From: JANQRV01 sp964533785
Lineage (GTDB): Bacteria; Bacteroidota; Bacteroidia; Chitinophagales; Saprospiraceae
Length of the DNA stretch: 29,649 bases
NCBI GenBank assembly: GCA_964533785.1
Contig: CAZHNG010000028.1
Location: forward strand, 1 to 29,649
Reading direction: 5' to 3'
Under the pieces are notes generated by a model, which was given only the letters and a program-made list of their open reading frames with translations, did not search any database and was not told where the DNA came from. The translations under genes were made by a program, and so were the position numbers. Below, piece after piece: positions 24,020-29,649 of the stretch (its first letter is position 1; every line of letters begins with the position of its first letter).

Positions 24020-24392
24020 AGATAGAATAACGGTGAAAAAAGCGTTAGAATTGATAAAGGAAGGTAAATCCTTATCCTCATTTGAAGTTGTCTTTGAGGA
24101 AACGATTGACGCAATAAAAGCTTTCCACTTAAGAAAAAACGGAATAGATGTACCAGATCAGTTTATAACCTATGAAGATGAGGATTTAACTTATGACGAA
24201 GATATAGATAATACTGATTGGCAGAAATTGGACGGTTATGTTGATGAAACTGACTCTAACATAAATGTAGATTTAGTTGTAGAAAAGGAGGTAAAGAATT
24301 GGTTAACAAAAAATAATATTAAAGTAGAAGAATTATTATCTAATCTTTTGCATAACTACTACCAAACAGATCAAATCGTACACCGAAAATAA
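24012..24392 (+). CDS. Antitoxin of the BrnT toxin, BrnA-like with an N-terminal extension
   Basis: A 126-residue acidic protein. The C-terminal part (about 84-118: INVDLVVEKEVKNWLTKNNI then EELLSNLLHNYYQ) fits a ribbon-helix-helix DNA-binding fold as in BrnA, and an acidic linker (YEDEDLTYDEDIDNTDW, 54-70) resembles the BrnA toxin-binding segment. The first 50 residues (ITVKKALELIKEGKSLSSFE, FHLRKNGIDVPDQFI) are extra relative to ordinary BrnA proteins of about 80-100 residues and are not recognised. The gene overlaps the toxin by 8 bp, so production is coupled. It likely neutralises BrnT and represses the pair. BrnA identity is therefore moderately sure; antitoxin role by context is stronger. 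Confidence 0.75.
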   Translation: MSKDRITVKKALELIKEGKSLSSFEVVFEETIDAIKAFHLRKNGIDVPDQFITYEDEDLTYDEDIDNTDWQKLDGYVDETDSNINVDLVVEKEVKNWLTKNNIKVEELLSNLLHNYYQTDQIVHRK

Positions 24393-24458
24393 AGGTAGTC
24401 CGACCACCTATCACAGCTGCAACCATCCCTCACTAATGCTGTCTTTTAACAAAAAGCC

Positions 24459-25088
24459 ATGTACAAACCTATCCTTCTACTACTTATCATCACCACGGCC
24501 TGCCAATCCCAATCTCAAAACGGAGCAAAACAACAAGCCACCCTGGTAGGTGGCCCCTGCGAAGGTTGTGAAGCCATTTATGAATACGGTGACAGAACCC
24601 TTACCAATCAGGACACCTTGCCTGGTTTCCAGGAAAACCGGCCCAAACTGAAAGTTATGGGTACCGTTTACGAATCAAATGGTGAAACACCGGCTGAAAA
24701 CGTCATCATTTATGTCTACCATACCAATCGTGACGGAGTCTATCCTACCAAAGGCGATGAACAAGGCTGGGCCAGGCATCATGGCTATATTAGGGGATGG
24801 ATGAAAACCAATGAGGACGGTCGATATACCTTTTATACTTTCCGGCCAGGCGCTTATCCTAACCGACAAGAGCCCGAACATATTCATTTTACCGTTAAAG
24901 AACCCGGCAAAAATGAGTACTACATCGAAAGTATTCATTTCGACGACGATCCTTTGCTGACTAGCACCGAGCGCGCCAATCTCCGAAAACGGGGCGGCTC
25001 CGGTATAGCGGATCCTAAAGCAGATGGTGATTTGCTTCTGATCGAGCGGGATATTATCTTGGGATTGAATATTCCCAATTATCAATAA
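24459..25088 (+). CDS. Intradiol ring-cleavage dioxygenase-like lipoprotein
   Basis: A 209-residue protein with a type II signal peptide (ITTAC, Cys15) and a mature domain of the protocatechuate 3,4-dioxygenase beta-sandwich fold. Likely Fe(III) ligands are Tyr95 in DGVYPTKG, Tyr133 in PGAYPN, and His141/His143 in PEHIHF, with GYIRGWMKTNEDGRYTFYT before them as in catalytic subunits. All four ligands being present argues for an active enzyme. Export with a lipid anchor means that it acts outside the cytoplasm, so classical ring cleavage feeding central metabolism is doubtful; such exported forms are common in Bacteroidota. A short mature N terminus carries GGPCEGCEA, a Cys pair. The methyltransferase gene starts 12 bp later. 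Confidence 0.85.
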   Translation: MYKPILLLLIITTACQSQSQNGAKQQATLVGGPCEGCEAIYEYGDRTLTNQDTLPGFQENRPKLKVMGTVYESNGETPAENVIIYVYHTNRDGVYPTKGDEQGWARHHGYIRGWMKTNEDGRYTFYTFRPGAYPNRQEPEHIHFTVKEPGKNEYYIESIHFDDDPLLTSTERANLRKRGGSGIADPKADGDLLLIERDIILGLNIPNYQ

Positions 25089-25100
25089 TGTCCTACTACC

Positions 25101-25841
25101 ATGCAAACCTCTTTAAGGGATCTAAACAGCTTATTTCATAATCACCCCTATCTTTACTTTTATCAAGATATTTTAACCGGGGAATTAACTGCCCAAGAAT
25201 GCTCATTCATTGAAAAGAGCTGTAACATTCAAAAAAGAATCAACATCCTTGATCTGGCCTGCGGTCACGGTCGTCATTCCAATTATTTTGCCCAACGAAA
25301 CCATAAGGTTACCGGCATTGATATTAATAATGATTTCCTGGAAATGGCACGAAAGCACATGATCGGGGATAACGTTGAGTATTTTCACAAAAACATCCTG
25401 GACATTAACTACCAACAACAATACGAATTGATTATTTTACTATCCAATACACTTGGCTTTTTAGACCGTGAAGAAAGTAAGACGTTGATTGATAAAATAT
25501 ATGCCGCACTAAAGACAGGTGGTAAGGCCTTCATTGACATCAAAAACAGAGATCATATTGTAAAGGAATTACCTTCCTGCAGTATACTGGAGAAGGAAAA
25601 CAATTTGATGATCGACCGTTTATCTTTTGATCCAGTCGATGGAACAACTACCAATCGTCGAATTTATATAATTAACGGTAAAAGAATAGATACTCCGTTC
25701 AAGATGTCCGCTTATAACTACCACGATCTTTCTTCAATGGCTATCTCCTCAGGCTTCACAATTCAAAAGACCTATGGCAATTGGAAGGGAGAATCATTCG
25801 GCACGCATTCTAAACGAATTATCATGATATTGGAAAAATAA
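25101..25841 (+). CDS. Class I SAM-dependent methyltransferase
   Basis: A 246-residue soluble enzyme. The SAM-binding loop is ILDLACGHGRHSNYF (49-63), the acidic residue of strand 2 is Asp75 in VTGIDINNDFLEMA, and LLSNTLGFLDREESKTLI corresponds to motif IV. The CGxGRHS form places it among small-molecule methyltransferases of the broad methyltransferase-25/11 type; the acceptor cannot be predicted. It lies 12 bp after the dioxygenase gene and 12 bp before the reductase gene, so the three are probably one operon. The N-terminal segment (LFHNHPYLYFYQDILTG) is typical of this subgroup. Confidence 0.85.
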   Translation: MQTSLRDLNSLFHNHPYLYFYQDILTGELTAQECSFIEKSCNIQKRINILDLACGHGRHSNYFAQRNHKVTGIDINNDFLEMARKHMIGDNVEYFHKNILDINYQQQYELIILLSNTLGFLDREESKTLIDKIYAALKTGGKAFIDIKNRDHIVKELPSCSILEKENNLMIDRLSFDPVDGTTTNRRIYIINGKRIDTPFKMSAYNYHDLSSMAISSGFTIQKTYGNWKGESFGTHSKRIIMILEK

Positions 25842-25853
25842 ATATATGTTCGT

Positions 25854-26381
25854 TTGAAAAAAATAATACTGTACATCGCAGCCAGCCTCAATGGCAAAAT
25901 TGCGCAATCCGATGGAGACGTAGAATGGTTGGAAACCATTCCCAATCCTGAACAGACTGATTATGGTTACCAGGAGTTTTACGACTCCGTAGGTACCACC
26001 ATCCAGGGATATAATACCTACCAAAAGATTTTGGATTGGGGCATTGAATTTCCCTATCCTACTACTAAAAATTATGTATTGACCAGAAGGCAAGGATTGG
26101 CTGACACAGCGCACGTAGAATTTATTAGCAACAACCACCTGGAATTCATTGAGCAGCTCAAAACCCAGGAAGGAAAAGACATCTGGCTGATCGGCGGCGG
26201 CCAGATCAATACACTATTGTTCAATGCCGGCCTTATCGATGAGATCCGTTTATTTGTAATGCCTATTATCCTTAGCTCGGGTATCGAGCTTTTCGAGCAG
26301 GTGCCCCAACAAAAAAAATTGACCTTGATGACAGTAAAGGAATACCGTTCTGGAGTTTTGGAATTGAGATACGCGGTTTGA
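25854..26381 (+). CDS. Dihydrofolate reductase / RibD C-terminal family protein
   Basis: A 175-residue protein with the DHFR-like fold. It opens KKIILYIAASLNGKIA, continues with GTTIQGYNTYQKIL in the nucleotide-binding loop, and has KDIWLIGGGQINTLLFNAGLI, where the GGG motif binds the NADPH phosphates. The ending VMPIILSSGIELFEQ is typical of the RibD-C branch. It probably reduces a pterin- or riboflavin-like substrate, or has diverged. The start is TTG at 25854 because no in-frame ATG precedes the conserved strand; an ATG at 25846 is out of frame. Last gene of the dioxygenase-methyltransferase-reductase run. Confidence 0.88.
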   Translation: MKKIILYIAASLNGKIAQSDGDVEWLETIPNPEQTDYGYQEFYDSVGTTIQGYNTYQKILDWGIEFPYPTTKNYVLTRRQGLADTAHVEFISNNHLEFIEQLKTQEGKDIWLIGGGQINTLLFNAGLIDEIRLFVMPIILSSGIELFEQVPQQKKLTLMTVKEYRSGVLELRYAV

Positions 26382-26613
26382 CAAGTAATTCGTTCACCTA
26401 CCCCGTAGCCCAAAACCAGCCTCCTTCTGCGCCTCTCCATAAAATCCATCAACCAAATTCCACCTCGATCTACGTTCCTCCCCAATAAATACATCAGTCT
26501 AAGTCCATACCAGTCCGCGTCTTTAGCTGTATAGCCACCAGTCCAGTCAACGCAAATCAGCGTTTTTACCCAAAAACCCTTATCTTCCACGCCATAATCA
26601 AAACAACAACCCA

Positions 26614-27126
26614 ATGGCGAGTGCAAAATTCAAAAAAACAGCGATCACCGTAAACCTCGGCTTCCTCTCCATCCAAGGTACCTGGGAGATCGACGAACTA
26701 CAACGCAAAGCAGCCTGGGATATGTACGTGGAGCTCGTCACCCGCATCTCCGTCGTAGAGCTCAAACCCGACGAAGGCCTTCTCCGCGAAGCCCTTACTT
26801 CACTCTATTCCCTCTTTGGCACCACCCGGGAGATCCTGAAAAAATACGGCCCCTCTATCGCCACACCCGGACAAAAAGGAGATACCACCTTCGGCCACAT
26901 CGCCATTGGCGTACTCAACCAGATCCTGCGCCCCCTCCTCGCCAAATGGCATCCCCTCCTGACCGATTACGAAAACAAAAGACCCAAAGAGGATTCCCAA
27001 ACTGAACACGAAAAGAACTGGCCCCACGCTGCCAACCTGCGCCAGGAGATCAACCTGGTCCGGCAGCAATTGATCGAGTATGCTAATGTACTGGCGGAGG
27101 TGTCAGGGGTTAGTAAGTTGCATTGA
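26614..27126 (+). CDS. Hypothetical helical protein
   Basis: A 170-residue protein I do not recognise. It has no signal peptide or membrane segment. The first strand ITVNLGFLSIQGTW is followed by long amphipathic helices (AAWDMYVELVTRISVV, LLREALTSLYSLFGTTREIL), a loop with PGQKGDTTFGH, then ILRPLLAKWHPLLTDYENKR and a coiled-coil-like end (NLRQEINLVRQQLIEYANVL). Many tryptophans sit at helix starts. The third codon positions are C-rich, unlike the AT-rich neighbours, and the following gene shares no such bias. The start ATG at 26614 is well placed. Together with 27366-27788 it may form a two-gene unit, separated by a terminal-inverted-repeat element. Confidence 0.75.
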   Translation: MASAKFKKTAITVNLGFLSIQGTWEIDELQRKAAWDMYVELVTRISVVELKPDEGLLREALTSLYSLFGTTREILKKYGPSIATPGQKGDTTFGHIAIGVLNQILRPLLAKWHPLLTDYENKRPKEDSQTEHEKNWPHAANLRQEINLVRQQLIEYANVLAEVSGVSKLH

Positions 27127-27150
27127 ATATCAAAAGGAGGGAAGTACCTC

Positions 27151-27353
27151 TTGGTAGACCGGAATTTATTCCGATCTCTAAAGGGATTATGTAAATAATC
27201 GATTGTTGGTTCCATCGACTGCAAATAGGAGTGATGCTGTATCATAAGTCAAGTTAAAACTATGCTGACAGAATTTTCTCTATTTCCTTTGTGTTTTACT
27301 TATGAGACGGCTTCACTTCAGTCTTTGACGCGGAATAAATTCCGCGGTACCAA
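27151..27353. mobile_element. MITE/REP-like element with 23-bp terminal inverted repeats
   Basis: Two 23-bp arms (27151-27173 and, inverted, 27331-27353) match at 20 of 23 positions. Both read TTGGTA, three variable bases, then CGGAATTTATTCCG outside-in, and the 14-bp core is itself almost palindromic. The 157-bp interior has no frame worth calling. No target-site duplication is visible (the left flank ends ACCTC, the right begins AACAA). It fills most of the gap between two orphan genes, and its right arm ends 12 bp before an ATG. Confidence 0.6.
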
Positions 27354-27365
27354 AACAAATGTATC

Positions 27366-27788
27366 ATGAAAAAACCACCACAGTATTTAATGGCTCTGCT
27401 GCGTGACATCGAAGTCACCACCTTGGAGATCTGGGATGAATTCCCTTCTCTAAATGATAAAGACGTAGAATGGGTCTACGATCAGTTGAAAACCTTTTTC
27501 AAAAAATCTACCGGCGGCAATAAGGTACCCGAACCCCTTTCTACCGCCGATAGGAGGCAAGCTTTGATCGATGAGCTCTTGAACATGATCGAAGACCGAG
27601 AGGAAATACAAGCTGACGACCAGTACATTAACAATCCTCTCTATACGCATGGCGGGTACGAAGTATCTTCCTTACCGGCGCTATACGTTATGGCTTTCAG
27701 CAAGCTTATTGATTCAGTCCGGCTATGGACGAAAGAGAAGGAGGGAAAGGACGGTTACTTGAGGTTTATCAGTAATCAAGTTATTTAG
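27366..27788 (+). CDS. Hypothetical protein
   Basis: A 140-residue protein not recognised. It is soluble and largely helical: KKPPQYLMALLRDIEVTTLE at the start, DKDVEWVYDQLKTFFKK, then a central RRQALIDELLNMIEDREEIQ segment, and an end ALYVMAFSKLIDSVRLWTKE then KDGYLRFISNQVI. The Trp, Tyr and charged pattern resembles small adaptor or effector-associated helical bundles, but I will not assign one. The gene starts 12 bp after the right arm of the inverted-repeat element, so that arm probably overlaps its promoter or leader. It converges with the sulfatase gene across a spacer with an 11-bp-stem hairpin. Confidence 0.75.
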   Translation: MKKPPQYLMALLRDIEVTTLEIWDEFPSLNDKDVEWVYDQLKTFFKKSTGGNKVPEPLSTADRRQALIDELLNMIEDREEIQADDQYINNPLYTHGGYEVSSLPALYVMAFSKLIDSVRLWTKEKEGKDGYLRFISNQVI

Positions 27789-27903
27789 GGTAGCTTACTC
27801 ATTGGTTACTATTTTATTTTGACATCGGTATTTCATGAAACTGTTCGAACACTGATCCGCCTTTAGATAAACGCATTAACTTTTAATACCCGTTGCTCGT
27901 CCA

Positions 27904-27939
27904 AGTCTCTGACTTTTAGCGTCCATTGAGTCAGAGACT
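27904..27939. terminator. Perfect 11-bp-stem hairpin between convergent genes
   Basis: AGTCTCTGACT (27904-27914) and AGTCAGAGACT (27929-27939) are perfect complements with a 14-base loop. It sits between the orphan gene (ends 27788) and the sulfatase (ends 27996) that read toward each other. Neither strand shows a U-tract after it, so it may be an RNA-stabilising or bidirectional terminator structure. Confidence 0.45.
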
Positions 27940-27995
27940 CGCAAGATTCATCGCATCAAGACAACGCCTTCAAGAATGGTTTTAGGCTTTCCAAG

Positions 27996-29534
27996 CTACC
28001 TCTTAATAGTCTCTTCCAGCAACTCTTTTAATTCCTCAACCACCTCCGGATACTCGTTATAAACATTATTGTTTTGGCCGGGATCGGTTTCCAGGTTGTA
28101 CAATTGTGCCGGCGGGGCATCTTCCTTCACCTTACCATCGACAATATCGCTGTTCTTTTGTCCGGTAAAGGGAAATGCCGCCGGCCCGCCGAAGGTATGA
28201 CTGCCAGCAATTTGAGACGCAAAACCGCCGCCGCCCTGAGCTGGAATATACATCCACGGCCCTTTTCTTACCGATAAATGCTCCCGGCTATTCGCGGCGA
28301 TGATCAAATGATCCCGGATAGGTTGGTCAGTCTCACCAGTAATAGCGGGTAAAAGATTGTAACTATCCTGGGTTTCTTCTGCCATTTGTCCCTGACCAAC
28401 CAAGGCGGCCATCGTCGCTAAAAGATCCACATTGGAGGCCAATACATCAGTAGTTGTTCCGGCCGACACATTAGCGGGCCAGCGCACGATGAACGGAACG
28501 CGGTGGCCGCCTTCCCAGGCGTCGAATTTGAACCCAAGCAAATTCCCATTCATCCGGTGGCCGGCAGCATAAGCATCCTGGCCGCCCTGATTGAGCATGC
28601 CGCCGTTATCACTGGTTAGTATGACCATGGTATTTTCCGTCAACCCCTCTTCGTCCAAGGTATTCAGCACCTCTCCGATCATCCAATCCAATTCATGGAT
28701 AAAATCACCGTACCGCCCTGCCTCGCTGCTGCCTATGTAACGAGGCCTTGGCGTATAAGGATGATGGATGCTCGTAGTCGCCAAATAGAGAAAGAAAGGG
28801 TTTTCACGCGGCTCTTTGATGTATTCTATGGCTTTATCTTTCAGAGTAGTACCCACCATCCGGTCATCATAGCGAAAATGGGCTTCTTTGGCACCACCAA
28901 TCTCTTGCAGCCCAAATTTCTCAGGAAACCAGCGGGTTTCCGCGTGTTCGCCGTAAATAAAGGGATCTTCCGGGTCGAAACCTACAACCTGATGGTTTTC
29001 CACGTAAACAAACGGCGGATGACTATTGAGCACCGGCACGCCGAAATAATAATCGAAGCCCAGCTCCAGCGGTCCGGGTTTCAAGGGCTTATTCCAGTCT
29101 ACAGGGCGTTCTTCACCAAAACCCAAATGCCATTTTCCAATAGCCGCCGTGGCGTATCCCGCCTTTTTCATTACTTTCGCGATGGTCATCTGTGCCGTAT
29201 CCACGCGCAATGGCTCTCTTAAAAACATAGGTCCGTATAGCCCCACCCTGGCAGGATAAGTTCCGGTGATCAAGGCATACCGGGAAGGGGAACATACCGC
29301 CGAGGCGGAATGAAAATCGGTGAATCTAGTCCCTTCATTTGCCAATCGGTCCATATTAGGGGTCTTAACCATCGTTGCACCATAAGCTCCTACATCGCCA
29401 TATCCCAGATCATCTATATTAATGAGAAGTACATTGGGGAGTTGCTCTTCTGATGAAGTAGCAGGTTGGCTGCATTGTAGGCATAATCCGGCAAGTAAGA
29501 GCAAAAGGTAAGACCGGTAAAGTAGGTTTTTCAT
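27996..29534 (-). CDS. Secreted type I sulfatase lipoprotein (arylsulfatase family)
   Basis: A 512-residue lipoprotein with signal peptide ending LCLQC (Cys21). The formylglycine motif is CSPSR (81-85) in SAVCSPSRYALITGTYPARVG, so Cys81 would be converted to formylglycine by an FGE-type enzyme. Metal ligands are Asp41/Asp42 in INIDDLGYGD and the Asp/Asn pair in LTSDNGGM. Lys and His in the IGKWHLG and TSIHHPYTPRP loops complete the site. It should remove sulfate esters from polysaccharides or other sulfated substrates at the cell surface or in the periplasm. It is alone: no polysaccharide-lyase or SusCD partner adjoins. Its ATG is at 29534, preceded by an AT-rich leader without a clear promoter. 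Confidence 0.93.
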   Translation of the reverse strand: MKNLLYRSYLLLLLAGLCLQCSQPATSSEEQLPNVLLINIDDLGYGDVGAYGATMVKTPNMDRLANEGTRFTDFHSASAVCSPSRYALITGTYPARVGLYGPMFLREPLRVDTAQMTIAKVMKKAGYATAAIGKWHLGFGEERPVDWNKPLKPGPLELGFDYYFGVPVLNSHPPFVYVENHQVVGFDPEDPFIYGEHAETRWFPEKFGLQEIGGAKEAHFRYDDRMVGTTLKDKAIEYIKEPRENPFFLYLATTSIHHPYTPRPRYIGSSEAGRYGDFIHELDWMIGEVLNTLDEEGLTENTMVILTSDNGGMLNQGGQDAYAAGHRMNGNLLGFKFDAWEGGHRVPFIVRWPANVSAGTTTDVLASNVDLLATMAALVGQGQMAEETQDSYNLLPAITGETDQPIRDHLIIAANSREHLSVRKGPWMYIPAQGGGGFASQIAGSHTFGGPAAFPFTGQKNSDIVDGKVKEDAPPAQLYNLETDPGQNNNVYNEYPEVVEELKELLEETIKR

Positions 29535-29600
29535 TTGTTGTTTTTCGTTTTAAAAAAAGTGATCTAACTTAAGCATTATAATTCAGCTTGATAATATTTG

Positions 29601-29640
29601 GACTTTTGACGCTAGACACTAGACGCTAGATTTTAGACAA
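29601..29640. repeat. Tandem-like TAGAC/GCTAGA words, inverted match to the window start
   Basis: GACTTTTGACGCTAGA (29601-29616) is the exact inverse of 95-110. A second GACGCTAGA follows at 29622-29630, then TTTTAGACAA. The segment lies upstream of the sulfatase gene. Confidence 0.5.
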
Positions 29641-29649
29641 CAAACCGCT

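Noticed and set aside
26072..26626. Minus-strand frame of 184 residues with an odd RRRRRLVLGYGVG segment
   Set aside because: It overlaps the DHFR-like gene by 310 bp and its residues look like random or spacer translation; the part at 26382-26613 could be a repeat-derived spacer, but nothing supports a gene.
4368..27969. ACAACGCCTTC found at about 4370 and 27960
   Set aside because: An 11-12 bp match is expected many times by chance in a 30-kb window.
28695..29222. Plus-strand frame of 175 residues
   Set aside because: It is antisense to the sulfatase, whose catalytic motifs are intact.

Overview
The window looks like a chromosomal segment of a Bacteroidota bacterium, most likely a marine or halotolerant Saprospiria-type organism (Lewinella or Haliscomenobacter relatives). 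Support comes from a SusC/SusD pair, many type II signal peptides with a Bacteroidota lipobox, weak or absent Shine-Dalgarno sequences, AT-rich leaders, several TAnnTTTG -7 promoter boxes, and intergenic spacers full of short degenerate tandem words. No rRNA, tRNA, CRISPR array, transposase or prophage gene was recognised.

Layout. 1-4113: a VOC-fold protein, then on the minus strand a CoiA-like protein followed by a 2OG-Fe(II) oxygenase, then a membrane histidine kinase plus single-domain response regulator. The kinase is split into two reading frames by an apparent one-base frameshift. 4465-9670: an amidohydrolase-like lipoprotein lacking the usual HxH, a divergent gene whose C-terminal half resembles nuclease A inhibitors (NuiA), a 7-bp minisatellite, an SRPBCC protein, a repeat-rich spacer, an L-2-haloacid dehalogenase and a single-RRM RNA-binding protein with a long leader.

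9807-21575 (all minus strand) is the most coherent block, an osmoadaptation island. In transcription order it holds a tandem UspA protein, a MarR regulator of the CosR/EctR type (inferred), a SusC/SusD outer-membrane importer, and a tight operon of glycine/sarcosine methyltransferase, sarcosine/dimethylglycine methyltransferase, MscS channel, BCCT transporter and a second tandem UspA protein. The two methyltransferases should make glycine betaine from glycine with SAM. BCCT would import betaine or choline, MscS would release solutes on down-shock, and UspA may tune transport or signal stress. A hairpin separates SusD from the betaine operon.

21750-29534: a TPR lipoprotein, an AT-rich BrnT/BrnA-type toxin-antitoxin pair with an unusually long antitoxin, an intradiol-dioxygenase-like lipoprotein, a methyltransferase and a DHFR/RibD-C reductase in a row. 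Two unrecognised genes follow, separated by a 203-bp element with 23-bp terminal inverted repeats, and then a secreted sulfatase on the minus strand. The best candidates for something new are the betaine island with its SusCD and regulator, the long-antitoxin BrnTA pair, the NuiA-like fusion, and the orphan pair with its MITE/REP-like element. All functional statements rest on motif recognition by eye; no search was run.
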